Part shown: positions 1 through 7,911 of the stretch, in pieces
How the letters are laid out: each line of letters begins with the position of its first letter
Position numbering within the stretch: position 1 is the first letter of the stretch
Source of the DNA: Brenneria sp. hezel4-2-4
Lineage (GTDB): Bacteria > Pseudomonadota > Gammaproteobacteria > Enterobacterales > Enterobacteriaceae
Direction: 5' to 3'
DNA length: 64,000 nt
Assembly (NCBI RefSeq): GCF_013155275.1
Contig: NZ_JABJXS010000002.1
Span: 186,001 to 250,000, forward strand
The notes under the pieces: model-generated
Seen by the model: the letters and a program-made list of their open reading frames with translations, nothing else
The model's database searches: none
What the model was told of the DNA's origin: nothing
Made by a program: the position numbers and the translations under genes

Positions 1-470
1 TGAAACAGATGATGCAGGAGGCGTTCGCGTACAATCAGGAGCAGGAAAACAGTTTTTATACCGAACAGTTTGCCGGTACGCTGTTGGATATCATCACCGT
101 TTGCATCAACCTGCAACAAGGCGGCGAGATTCAAAAACCAGATCTGTATAACCGCATGGTTAAATATCTGAAGCAGAATCTGCATAAGCACGACCTGTCG
201 ATTACTACGATCGCCAATGCACACCACGTCTCACCACGTACCGTCACCCGCGTCTTTGCCGCTCACAATACCACGCCAATGAACACCCTCTGGCATGAAA
301 GATTGATCGCCTGTCACAAGGCGCTAACAGCGGGCAACATCCGCAATATTACCGAAGTGGCGCTGGATCACGGTTTTATCGACATGTCTCATTTCAGCCT
401 GGCGTTCCGTAAAGCTTTCGGCTGTTCCCCATCTTCGCTGCTGCCTAAGAACAGGGTAACTAGCTGCTAA
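1..470 (+). CDS. AraC-family transcriptional regulator, C-terminal part (5' truncated by window)
   Basis: The reading frame is open to the left edge, so the true start lies outside the window and only about 155 residues are seen. The last ~100 residues form the double helix-turn-helix DNA-binding domain of AraC/XylS regulators: 'LSITTIANAHHVSPRTVTRVF' is split over the first HTH, and the second carries 'ITEVALDHGFIDMSHFSLAF' followed by the family-typical 'RKAFGCSP'. The visible upstream part would be the end of the sensor domain. It converges on the ANTAR regulator gene, overlapping it by 11 bp. Position beside a urea/amide-type importer suggests control of nitrogen or amide use, but no ligand can be inferred. 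Confidence 0.85.
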   Translation, partial: KQMMQEAFAYNQEQENSFYTEQFAGTLLDIITVCINLQQGGEIQKPDLYNRMVKYLKQNLHKHDLSITTIANAHHVSPRTVTRVFAAHNTTPMNTLWHERLIACHKALTAGNIRNITEVALDHGFIDMSHFSLAFRKAFGCSPSSLLPKNRVTSC

Positions 471-1062
471 TGAATTGCAGGTTTACACCGCCGCCGATTA
501 CTTTGTCGGCGGTGTGCTCCAGACTGCAACGCTGATTCATCGAATCGCTGAGTATAAAGCGGTGCGCGGCACTTTCGCTAAGGCCGTACCGGTTCATCAG
601 AATCAGCTTGGCCCGGTTCAGTTTGTTCTGTAGAAAGAAGCGCGCCTGGAGTTTGTTAAGCTCATGGCGCAATGCGGTCTCCCGGCGGTGCGCATGCAGA
701 ACCATCATCAGTTGCGCCACCAGCGCCACCGGCTGCGGGGGAAAAGATAGGATGGACGCTGGTTGCAGGCTCAGCAACAGTGGTAAAACAGTGGCGTCCT
801 GCACTTTCGCCAGCGCCATCAGGATGATGCCCCGAGCATGGAGTTGTGCGGCAAGGGTTTCCAGCGTCGAGTGCCAGCGTGGTTCCGCCAGCGCCACAAC
901 CACTGCCGTTTCGGCTGGGATCTCCTCCGAGAGCGGCCAGACGCGGCTGACGCAGCAACCCATCTGCATCAGCGGCTCCGCCAACCGCTGATATTCCCGA
1001 CACGCCGGATGCAACACGCACACCTTGACACCCTTAAACATCCCCAGCAATGACTGGCCCAT
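460..1062 (-). CDS. ANTAR-domain response regulator (AmiR/NasT type)
   Basis: 200 residues. An N-terminal receiver-like fold (about 10-125) lacks an obvious phospho-acceptor pattern, as in AmiR. It is followed by a coiled coil (about 127-150) and a C-terminal ANTAR RNA-binding domain (about 138-190, 'LNRAKLILMNRYGLSE'). ANTAR proteins act as antiterminators by binding paired hairpins in leader RNAs. In Pseudomonas, AmiR controls the aliphatic amidase operon and is held by the UrtA/LivK-like protein AmiC. The gene starts at an ATG preceded by AGGAGGAA and lies just downstream of the importer genes on the same strand. That makes a role in amide- or urea-responsive control of this locus plausible (inference). 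Confidence 0.8.
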   Translation of the reverse strand: MGQSLLGMFKGVKVCVLHPACREYQRLAEPLMQMGCCVSRVWPLSEEIPAETAVVVALAEPRWHSTLETLAAQLHARGIILMALAKVQDATVLPLLLSLQPASILSFPPQPVALVAQLMMVLHAHRRETALRHELNKLQARFFLQNKLNRAKLILMNRYGLSESAAHRFILSDSMNQRCSLEHTADKVIGGGVNLQFISS

Positions 1063-1177
1063 GGTTCCTCCTGCGCGATGGCGATATGAACACAGGAATT
1101 GTAATCAGCCATCCGGCGTGGCGCTGTGTTAAGAAGGACGAATGTTATGTCGGGAGGGACAGGACGGTGCCACGGCG

Positions 1178-1882
1178 TCAAACGTGGAAGCCCATGTATT
1201 CCTCGGCGATCGCCTCCACACTGACTTGAGCGGGGTCGATCACGCTGGTGATGCAGCCTTTTTCAATCACGTGGATGCTGTCCGAGAGCGCATAGAGAAA
1301 CTCAATGTCTTGCTCAACCAGGATAATGGAGATATCCATCTCGTGGCGCAGGTTTTTCAGCGTCTCGATGATCTCCTCGCAGATGTTGGGCTGGATCCCT
1401 TCCGTCGGTTCGTCGAGCAGCACCAGTTGCGGTTCTCCGCACAAACAGCGGGCCAGGGCCAGCAATTGCTGCTCCCCGCCCGACAGCGCGCCGCCCGGCT
1501 GCGCCAGCAGGCGCTTCAGGCGCGGGAACAGTTCCAGCATACGTTCAATCATCAGCGCCGATTGAGCAAAATGTTTCACGCAACCCATGCGCAGATTTTC
1601 CTCAACGCTCAGCGCCGGGAAGATTTGACGCCCCTGCGGCACAAAACCGATGCCGCTCACCGCGCGCTGATGGGCCTCATAGCGCGTGACATCGATACCA
1701 TTCATCAATAGCCGCCCCTGCCAGGCCGGGAGTTCCCCCATAATGGTACGCAACAGGGTGGTTTTCCCCATACCGTTACGCCCGAGAACGCCGGTAAAGG
1801 CTTTCGCCCCAACGAACAGCTCCACCTGGTGCAACACCGGTACTTTGTCGTAGCCGGAAACCACGCTTTTCAGCTCAAGCAT
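1178..1882 (-). CDS. urtE: Urea/amide-type ABC importer, ATP-binding protein 2 (UrtE-like)
   Basis: 234 residues, a LivF/UrtE-class nucleotide-binding subunit. Walker A 'GRNGMGKT' is near residues 34-41, the ABC signature is 'LSGGEQQ', Walker B is 'LVLLDEPTEG', and the H-loop region is 'ILVEQD'. 'GMGKT' and 'EGIQPNICEEI' are typical of UrtE rather than LivF. It overlaps the urtD-like gene by 8 bp, so translation is coupled. With UrtD it would energise import through the UrtB/UrtC permeases. It is the last importer gene of the operon. Whether the substrate is urea or a short-chain amide is not decided by sequence. Confidence 0.85.
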   Translation of the reverse strand: MLELKSVVSGYDKVPVLHQVELFVGAKAFTGVLGRNGMGKTTLLRTIMGELPAWQGRLLMNGIDVTRYEAHQRAVSGIGFVPQGRQIFPALSVEENLRMGCVKHFAQSALMIERMLELFPRLKRLLAQPGGALSGGEQQLLALARCLCGEPQLVLLDEPTEGIQPNICEEIIETLKNLRHEMDISIILVEQDIEFLYALSDSIHVIEKGCITSVIDPAQVSVEAIAEEYMGFHV

Positions 1883-2606
1883 GTTTGATCTCCATATTGC
1901 CGAGGTAGGCGTCTTTCACCGCCCGATTTTGCGTCACTGCCGCGAAAGTGCCTTCTGCCAGCACTTCGCCCTGGTTAAACACCGTTACCTGCTGGGCAAT
2001 CATGCGGATAAACTCCATATCATGCTCCACCACCACCACGGTGCTGCTCTGGTTGATGGTTTTGATCAACTCCGCCGTTTTACGCACCTCATGGTGGGTC
2101 ATTCCTGCGGCCGGTTCATCCAGCAGAACCAGCTGCGGTCTGGATATCAGAATCATCCCCAACTCCACCCACTGCCTCTGCCCGTGGGACAGCTCGGAGA
2201 GAATATCGTCCGCCTGCGCCTCCAGCCCCGTCTCCTGCAATACCCGCGTGATTTCTATCTCGATCTGTGAGCGTTCAATGCGGTTCGCCGCCGCCTGCCA
2301 CAGATTCCGCCGAACGCTTAGTCCTTCGAATACGCTTGGCACCTGGGTTTTGATGCCGATGCCAAGCTGTGCGATGCGCCATGGCTTCAGTCCGGAAATC
2401 GCCTGGCCGCGAAAGCGGCATTCACCGCGCGTTGGCGCCACCTGTCCGCTCAGCATCTTGAAGAAGGTGCTTTTCCCGGCGCCATTCGGTCCAATCAGGC
2501 AGCGCAACTCACCCTCATGCAGGGTAAAATCCACCTGTTTCACTGCGTGTACGCCGCCGAAGCTGACGCCTATTTTCCGCGTTTGCAAAATTACGTTCCC
2601 GTTCAC
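1875..2606 (-). CDS. urtD: Urea/amide-type ABC importer, ATP-binding protein 1 (UrtD-like)
   Basis: 243 residues, a LivG/UrtD-class ATPase. Walker A 'GPNGAGKST' is at about 39-47, the signature is the variant 'LSHGQRQW' that is characteristic of UrtD-type subunits, and Walker B is 'LVLLDEPAAGMT'. Its start overlaps the end of the urtC-like gene by 4 bp (ATGA) and its end overlaps the urtE-like gene, consistent with one transcript. It would pair with UrtE on the cytoplasmic face of the permease. Confidence 0.86.
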   Translation of the reverse strand: MNGNVILQTRKIGVSFGGVHAVKQVDFTLHEGELRCLIGPNGAGKSTFFKMLSGQVAPTRGECRFRGQAISGLKPWRIAQLGIGIKTQVPSVFEGLSVRRNLWQAAANRIERSQIEIEITRVLQETGLEAQADDILSELSHGQRQWVELGMILISRPQLVLLDEPAAGMTHHEVRKTAELIKTINQSSTVVVVEHDMEFIRMIAQQVTVFNQGEVLAEGTFAAVTQNRAVKDAYLGNMEIKHA

Positions 2607-3634
2607 TGGCGTACCTCCCGCACATCCGTTGTCACCTTCCTCGCTTCCGACGAACGACGGCGCTTAAACAGGCGCATCAGCGTCGGCAGTAGGCCGCCGG
2701 GGAGCAGCAGTACGAACAGCGTCAAGATGATGCCGAGCACCAGATTGGTATCGATGGTCTGCTGCGCGCCAAGCCGCGTCACCAGCCACTGTAAGGCGAT
2801 ACAGCTGATCACCGGCCCCATCAGGGTGCCGCGACCGCCGACGATCACCCAAATAATGATCTGCGCCGACTGGCTGATGCTGAACACCCCCGGACTGACG
2901 AAAGCCCCCCAGTTGACGTACAGACAGCCCGCGGCTCCGGCAATGGCGCCGCCGATGGCGAATGCCCAAAGTTTGTGCGCCGGAACATTGTAGCCCAGCA
3001 GTCCGGCGCGCTGCTCGTTCTCACGGATCGCCACCAGCGTTTTTCCGAAACGGCTGGCGAGAACGAGTTTCAGCAAGGCGTAGCAGAGGATCAGGCAGCC
3101 CGCCGTCACCATAAACAGCGCTTCCGGCGACAGAATCTCATCCGGGGTAAACGGCACATTCAGCGTCGGCACCGAAGGCATGCCGTTGAAACCGCCGAGC
3201 AGCGCCTCGCCGATGTGGTATTCGCTGCCGGAGGTGGAGTTCATCCAGTTAAACAACACCAGGCTTACCGCTAAAGTGATCGCCCCCAGATAAACGTCGC
3301 TGACGCCACCGTAAAAAATCACGTAGCCCAGTAGCATGGAGAACAGCGTAGGCAGTGCGATGGCCGCCGCCACCGCCCACGTGGAATCGCCCCAGTTGAT
3401 CGCGCACACCGCGTAGGTATAGGCCCCCAGCCCAAAAAATGCCGCCTGACCGAAGCAGAGAATGCCGCCGTAGCCCCAGATAAAAGCGAGGCTCAACGAG
3501 AGGAGCGCCATCACCAGAAACACGGTTACGGACAGCAGCGCGTAGAGCTCCAGGACTTCGGCAAGCCAGAAGGTCGCCAGCAGAGCCGGGATCACCACCG
3601 CCAGCGTCAGTGCGAAGTCACCAAACTTTTTCAT
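2603..3634 (-). CDS. urtC: Urea/amide-type ABC importer, permease 2 (UrtC-like)
   Basis: 343 residues, very hydrophobic, with about 9-10 predicted membrane segments. It belongs to the BPD_transp_2 (LivM/UrtC) permease family: 'GYGGILCFGQAAFFGLGAY' in the first third and 'GGRGTLMGPVIS' near the C-terminus are the family hallmarks. The C-terminus is a basic tail with 'KRRRSSEARK'. The start codon overlaps the urtB stop by one base (TAATG). It forms the inner-membrane channel with UrtB. Confidence 0.86.
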   Translation of the reverse strand: MKKFGDFALTLAVVIPALLATFWLAEVLELYALLSVTVFLVMALLSLSLAFIWGYGGILCFGQAAFFGLGAYTYAVCAINWGDSTWAVAAAIALPTLFSMLLGYVIFYGGVSDVYLGAITLAVSLVLFNWMNSTSGSEYHIGEALLGGFNGMPSVPTLNVPFTPDEILSPEALFMVTAGCLILCYALLKLVLASRFGKTLVAIRENEQRAGLLGYNVPAHKLWAFAIGGAIAGAAGCLYVNWGAFVSPGVFSISQSAQIIIWVIVGGRGTLMGPVISCIALQWLVTRLGAQQTIDTNLVLGIILTLFVLLLPGGLLPTLMRLFKRRRSSEARKVTTDVREVRQ

Positions 3635-4503
3635 TACAGCGACCTCCTAAAGAAGCGGCCGGTAATGCCCTGCGGCAACAGGCGCAGCAGTACGATGGCG
3701 CATAGCAGCAGCGCCACCGCGCCGAATACCGGCGTTGAGAGAAAGGTGACCAACTGAGAGATCGCGCCGAACAGCGACGATGCGCTGAGAGTTCCGGCAA
3801 TGATCGCATTACCGCCGCCAATCACGGTAATGAACGCTTTGGCGATAAAGCTGATGCCAATGGTGGGGATCACGCCGGTGATCGGAGCCAGCAGCGCGCC
3901 CCCCAATCCGGAAAGCGCCGCGCCGAGACCAAAGGTCAGGCTATAAATCTTTCCCGGATTGCTGCCAAGCGCCGCCGCCATGCGCGCGTTCTGCATGGTG
4001 GCGCGGGCGCACAGGCCAATGGCGGTGAATTTCAGCAGACACCAGAGCGCGGCGATCAGTACCAGCGAGAAAGCGATCGTGAATAGTGCATAGCCGCTGG
4101 TACTAAAACGCCCGATACTGACGCCGCCCAACGGCGAGCTGATGCCAAGGGTCGTATTGCCAAACACCATGGTGGCGGTGCCGATCATGGCCAGGCTTAA
4201 CCCCCAGGTGGCAAGCATGGTATCGATCATGCGTCCGTACAGGTTGCGGATAATCAGGCGCTCCACCAGGATGCCGAAAACGCCAACCGCCAGCGGCGCC
4301 AGCACCAGCATAGAGATCCATATCGGAATACCGGCCTGGTTGGTCGCGAGGATCGCCACGTAGCCGCCCAGCATCATGAATTCGCCATGCGCCATATTGA
4401 CGATCTTCATCATGCCGAACACCACCGCCAGACCCAGGCTCATGACAATCAGCGTGGCGATGGCATTGAGAATCTCAATGCCATAAATCACCATTAAGTC
4501 CAT
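3634..4503 (-). CDS. urtB: Urea/amide-type ABC importer, permease 1 (UrtB-like)
   Basis: 289 residues from the ATG at 4503, chosen over an upstream in-frame ATG because AAGGAG lies 8-9 nt upstream of it and the protein then begins like other LivH/UrtB permeases. About eight membrane segments. Hallmarks are 'MVYGIxxxNAIATLIVMSLGLAVVFGMM'-type N-terminus (first helix), 'NMAHGEFMMLG' and 'RMAAALGSNPGKIYSLTFG' in the coupling region. It lies between the substrate-binding protein gene and urtC in the standard Urt order A-B-C-D-E. Confidence 0.86.
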   Translation of the reverse strand: MDLMVIYGIEILNAIATLIVMSLGLAVVFGMMKIVNMAHGEFMMLGGYVAILATNQAGIPIWISMLVLAPLAVGVFGILVERLIIRNLYGRMIDTMLATWGLSLAMIGTATMVFGNTTLGISSPLGGVSIGRFSTSGYALFTIAFSLVLIAALWCLLKFTAIGLCARATMQNARMAAALGSNPGKIYSLTFGLGAALSGLGGALLAPITGVIPTIGISFIAKAFITVIGGGNAIIAGTLSASSLFGAISQLVTFLSTPVFGAVALLLCAIVLLRLLPQGITGRFFRRSL

Positions 4504-4513
4504 CGCGGTCTCC

Positions 4514-5755
4514 TTATAGCTGAATTTGATACTGTTTTGTATCACGAGGATTTTTCTTCAGGTCGCACACCATCGCGGTATCGAGCGGACGCTGCTGTGA
4601 GAAGGATTCGAGGATTTTCATCCGGTGATCCTGCACTTCGGCAATGTGTACATCGAGGGTGCAATGGTGGGTTGCCGGATCGATAGTGACCTTACCGCTC
4701 GGTGAGTTCACCGTAATACCGGTTTCCAACGCTTCGATCACCTTCATGCGATCGATATCCCCGGCTTTACGCACCCCTTCCGCCCACAGCAGCATGCCCT
4801 GATAGGCTCCCATCGCCAGATCGCTGATGTAGGGAGCATTGGCGCCGTATTTGGCCTTAAAGCGTTTTATGAACTCCTCGTTGGCGGGTTCTGCGCTCTC
4901 CTGCAAATAGTTGGAGCAGACTAGAATGCCGTTGCTCTCCGCTGGCGACAGAATGATGTGCTCGTTGCCGCTGCCGAAATTGGTGGAAGCAATCGGGATC
5001 TTGCCGGTCATCCCTGCCGCATGCCACTGACGGTAGAACGACAGATGGGCCCCGCCTACCAGCGCCGACCAAATAAAGTCCGGCTTCGCCGACTGTACCT
5101 TGGAAATCGCCGCGCCGAAGTCGGTAACGTCGAGCGGGAAGAAATCCACCGCTACGCTCTCGCCGCCATGATCCCGCACGTATTTCTTCACCCACTGGGA
5201 AATGATTTGCCCGAAGTTGTAATCCGCCGCAAGGATGTAGACCTTCTTGCCCCACTTGTTCATCGCATAGGGAACCATCTTTTCCACGGTTTGTGCGGGA
5301 GTAGAGCCGGAAGAGAAATAGTTGCGATCGCAAACGCCGCCCTCATACAGAGCCGGGTAGAAATAGAGCGTACGGAAACGGCTCAGCACCGGGCGGATGA
5401 CTTCACGTGAGGCCGAGGTAATACCCGCATGCACCACCGCCACTTTATCCTTCAGCGCCGCCTGTTGCGCATATTGCGCGTAAAGCTGCATGCTGGATTG
5501 CGCATCGTAGTTAATCATCTGTAGAGGGCGGCCAAGCAGTCCTCCCGAGGCGTTGATCTCTTCTGCGGCAAGGTTCATCGCATTCGCCATCGGTTTACCG
5601 TAAATGTCCAGTCCGCCGGAAAGATCGAAAATGGTAGCGACTTTAATCGGCTCGCCACCTTCCGCGGCAAGTGGAAATTTGGGTATTCCCACGGTAGCCA
5701 GGCCGAGTGCAGATAACATGGAATGCGTGATAAATGAACGGCGACTAATAGCCAT
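4514..5755 (-). CDS. urtA: Urea/amide-type ABC importer, substrate-binding protein (UrtA/AmiC-like)
   Basis: 413 residues from the ATG at 5755, which has CAGGAG upstream; a longer frame to 5806 has no ribosome site. The N-terminus 'MAISRRSFITHSML' contains a twin-arginine pair before a hydrophobic stretch, so export by Tat is likely, as is common for this family. The body is a type I periplasmic-binding fold (Peripla_BP_5/6), with 'IFDLSGGLDIYGKPM', 'INASGGLLGRPL' and 'YDAQSSMQLY'. The family includes urea (UrtA), short-chain amide (FmdD) and amide-sensing (AmiC) proteins. With an ANTAR regulator next door, a ligand such as an aliphatic amide is as likely as urea. First gene of the operon. 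Confidence 0.85.
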   Translation of the reverse strand: MAISRRSFITHSMLSALGLATVGIPKFPLAAEGGEPIKVATIFDLSGGLDIYGKPMANAMNLAAEEINASGGLLGRPLQMINYDAQSSMQLYAQYAQQAALKDKVAVVHAGITSASREVIRPVLSRFRTLYFYPALYEGGVCDRNYFSSGSTPAQTVEKMVPYAMNKWGKKVYILAADYNFGQIISQWVKKYVRDHGGESVAVDFFPLDVTDFGAAISKVQSAKPDFIWSALVGGAHLSFYRQWHAAGMTGKIPIASTNFGSGNEHIILSPAESNGILVCSNYLQESAEPANEEFIKRFKAKYGANAPYISDLAMGAYQGMLLWAEGVRKAGDIDRMKVIEALETGITVNSPSGKVTIDPATHHCTLDVHIAEVQDHRMKILESFSQQRPLDTAMVCDLKKNPRDTKQYQIQL

Positions 5756-6036
5756 AGTAACTCCTGGAAAATAAGTGGCGGTTTTTCCCCACGACAAATC
5801 CGCCAATCGCTTGGTTGACGGAATAAATTAAGGGGAATTATTGAAGTCCAACTGACGCCATTGTCAGAAGAAAAGGATATTGGAGGGCCGCATCTTTGGG
5901 GCACGGATAAACCTAAGCAATAACCGAGCCAAACGGGGGAAAACAGGAGAAAAGGCGCTAAAGCGGGTTTTACGGGGTAGGGGAACGGGAAAGTTGCACC
6001 ATGGTGGCACATGCCGCCTCTTGCCAGGGCACCCGG
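5756..6036. other. Intergenic region upstream of urtA-like operon
   Basis: 281 bp without a supportable gene. It must hold the promoter and leader of the importer operon, transcribed leftward. I could not identify a clear sigma-70 or sigma-54 promoter or a hairpin pair of ANTAR-target type by eye. The short open frames across it do not resemble proteins. Confidence 0.4.
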
Positions 6037-6189
6037 TCAGGGCTGCATTGATCTGGCCCAGCAACACCCATGATAGTAGTGGCGTACTGTTTCACCTTCA
6101 TCAGCCAGAGAAACGGCAGGATAGACGCCGATGGAAAACACCTTCTGTTTGCCTTCAACGCGATAGCCCAACTGCCAGTATTTGAACCG
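6037..6189 (-). pseudogene. Remnant of P4-type integrase (N-terminal fragment)
   Basis: On the minus strand one frame reads 'RFKYWQLGYRVEGKQKVF' then 'SIGVYPAVSLAD', which matches the DUF4102 N-terminal region of P4-like tyrosine recombinases (compare 'LWYMKYRIYGKEKKLAFG' and 'PYPDVSLFKA' in the intact integrase of this window). Stops occur immediately before it and about 50 codons in, and no catalytic domain follows. It is a decayed fragment on the chromosomal side of the island's left end, probably left by an earlier element at the same tRNA. Confidence 0.7.
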
Positions 6190-6242
6190 TTAAGATTCGA
6201 GTGGTTTTTAACAGATGTATGTAGACGTTGGGAAGGGGGCAA

Positions 6243-6290
6243 CCCATTGATAAAAAGCAAAAAACCAGACGCCCGTAGACATCTGGTTTC
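6243..6290 (-). terminator. Rho-independent terminator, probably the displaced tRNA-Asn terminator
   Basis: On the minus strand the 8-bp stem AAACCAGA / TCTGGTTT (6282-6289 with 6262-6269) is followed by a T-rich tract (TTTTTTGCTTTTTA). It lies 8-25 bp beyond the left copy of the tRNA-Asn 3' end repeat and in tRNA orientation. Removing the island would place it directly after tRNA-Asn. Confidence 0.75.
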
Positions 6291-6297
6291 TCTAAAA

Positions 6298-6314
6298 TGG
6301 CTCCTCTGACTGGA
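6298..6314. repeat. Left attachment site (copy of tRNA-Asn 3' end)
   Basis: 17 bp identical to positions 17740-17756. Followed on the chromosomal side by the terminator described at 6243-6290. Confidence 0.85.
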
Positions 6315-6369
6315 TGCAATAGTTCATTTATCTTGTTGAATTTAAATAAATTTGATTTTTAAAGTTAAA

Positions 6370-6395
6370 GTGAGGCCCTCATTTAAGCCCCAAAC
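6370..6395. repeat. Possible integrase arm-type site, left end
   Basis: GTGAGGCCCTCATTTAAGCC followed by CCAAAC resembles GTGAGGCCCCCGATTAAGCC followed by CCCAAAA at 17604-17630, in the same orientation. The pair sits 56-81 bp from the left repeat and about 110-136 bp from the right repeat, so binding by the island integrase is plausible (inference). Confidence 0.5.
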
Positions 6396-6696
6396 ATTAA
6401 TCGCTGTTTTGAAATGTGATATTTGTCATGTTTTATGTTGTTTACTGGCTGTAATGAAGGTAGTCGGCTTGTGGCATGAAGCGGCCTAGTTGAAGGACTG
6501 TAAGGTCTGCTATGAGCGCAGGCTGTGTGGAAACTAATAGTTTCAAGTCGCTCAGCAACATTTCTGATCTGCGTTGTAAGAATGTCGTAGAAGCTGACCG
6601 AGTACCCATAAATTTTCATTCGGGCGGCTCAAGGGCTTTTAATGCCGGCCATAACTTAATATTTGTTGTCATTGAAGGCGAAAGCGGCGGCAACCG
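6396..6696. other. Non-coding stretch flanking an IS remnant
   Basis: About 300 bp with no convincing gene. A 78-codon minus-strand frame at 6383-6619 is not recognisable as a protein. The stretch probably includes the degraded end of the IS1182-like element to its right. Confidence 0.3.
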
Positions 6697-6945
6697 CTAG
6701 CCGTATTGTTCTCGCAACTTAATAGTCAATTCTTCAGTACCCCAGATTGACAGCATTCTTTTCAGGTTATAGCCCAGTATATGCAGACTAATTTCTGTGC
6801 TGACATTTTTAAATCGTCGCATCAGAAAGAGTGTCGCACCCCATCCACATTTTAATTGTCCCAAACGGATGCTCTACCGTTTGCTTTCGCAAGACAGCGG
6901 TTTGTGGCAATGCATCAAGCCTGGCCTGCTTTGATATCTGCCCCT
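6697..6945 (-). pseudogene. IS1182/DDE-type transposase remnant, frameshifted
   Basis: The minus strand encodes the C-terminus of an IS1182-like transposase in two frames: 'RKQTVEHPFGTIKMWMG' then, after one surplus G in a GGGG run near 6845, 'ATLFLMRRFKNVSTEISLH' and 'LGYNLKRMLSIWG', ending in a stop at 6697-6699. 'VEHPFGTIK' and 'NVSTEISLHILGYNLKR' are the conserved end of this family. The catalytic N-terminal part is missing. Confidence 0.75.
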
Positions 6946-6966
6946 GCTACGGTAGATAATCCTGCC

Positions 6967-7248
6967 CTATAGGCCTATGGAAAGTAATGCAGGCACGAAG
7001 ACCAAATAGTGAATGGTTAGAAATACGCCGACTATGATAAGCCAATCGAACCATGTAATGCTCAACCTGAATCGAAGGCGGGTCGCAGCTGGAACGATTG
7101 CCCAGACAGCAGCGATGAGGCCAAGGATAGTCAGAAGACTGCTTATCGATAGAAGTTTCGTTCGGCATAATGGGTGTCCGTTTCTAGTGGAGGAGGGCGC
7201 TAGGCAAATTCGCTTCACTTCATGGAAAGCCGATAACTGAGTGACCAT
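6967..7248 (-). CDS. Truncated membrane-protein fragment, unknown
   Basis: A 93-codon frame with two strongly hydrophobic segments ('LLTILGLIAAVWAIVPAATR' and 'FDWLIIVGVFLTIHYLVFV'). It looks like the N-terminus of a membrane protein cut off just before the IS1182-like remnant. No start codon has a good ribosome site, and it ends abruptly next to IS sequence on one side and an IS3 orfA on the other. I do not recognise the family, and it is probably non-functional. Confidence 0.35.
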   Translation of the reverse strand: MVTQLSAFHEVKRICLAPSSTRNGHPLCRTKLLSISSLLTILGLIAAVWAIVPAATRLRFRLSITWFDWLIIVGVFLTIHYLVFVPALLSIGL

Positions 7249-7256
7249 GGCGTATC

Positions 7257-7547
7257 TTAGCGGCTTTCCCGCGCAAAGAACGCCGCCGCTTTTTTCAGAA
7301 TAAGTTTATCCTCTTCCAGTTCAGTGATTTTGGTTTTAAGACGGCGGATCTCCAGTTCCTGTTCGGAAAGCTGTGGCGTGTTGGAGAAAGCAGCCCCCGC
7401 CTTATCCTGATAGAGTTTTTTCCAGTTGTAGAGCGTGTTCTCTTTGATATCAAGCACCTGTGCCATACGGGCAACAGACTTGCCGCTTTCGAGCAGCAAT
7501 GCAACGGCTCTGCGCTTGAACTCCGGAGTATATTGTTGTCTTGACAT
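7257..7547 (-). CDS. IS3-family transposase OrfA (orfB missing)
   Basis: 96 residues. N-terminal helix-turn-helix of the Transposase_8 type ('YTPEFKRRAVALLLESGKS', 'IKENTLYNWKK') and a C-terminal leucine-zipper-like coiled coil ('LEIRRLKTKITELEEDKLIL', then 'KKAAAFFARESR'). In IS3 elements the catalytic OrfAB is made by frameshifting into orfB, but orfB is absent here, so the element cannot transpose on its own. The left part of the element (to about 7600) lies upstream. Confidence 0.85.
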   Translation of the reverse strand: MSRQQYTPEFKRRAVALLLESGKSVARMAQVLDIKENTLYNWKKLYQDKAGAAFSNTPQLSEQELEIRRLKTKITELEEDKLILKKAAAFFARESR

Positions 7548-7911
7548 AGTGACCTCGCTTTCGTTGATTGATTTGAAAACAAGGTGGGCGCTAAATCAAG
7601 GACAGATCAGACTTTATATAGATAAGCTGAATAAACGTAGACTTTTTTATTTTATGGACAAAAAATTATTTTATACATAAATATTACATTGCTTATAAAA
7701 TTGGTGTTAATGTGTAATATTATTTTAGTATTACCATCTGGTCAGTAAACATAGATGCATAAATCAGTTTTACTAGTTTCGTTTTGTGATGAATATATAG
7801 ATAACTGACAAATATAGTCTCTGATTTTACTATTGTAGTAGTATGCTTATTAAATATTGAACATGTGTATATGTGTGATGAAATAATTGTTTGTATAAGT
7901 ATGATATAAAA
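7548..7911. other. AT-rich non-coding region
   Basis: 364 bp of very AT-rich sequence holding the end of the IS3 fragment (about 7548-7600). I see no gene in the rest and no clear terminator for the HEPN gene, which ends at 7912. Confidence 0.4.

Noticed and set aside
6003..6023. Sigma-54 promoter (TGGCAC...TTGC)
   Set aside because: The spacing between the two elements is too long (ten bases rather than five).
6383..6619. 78-codon minus-strand ORF in the island's left end
   Set aside because: Probably sequence of a degraded IS end; no coding evidence.
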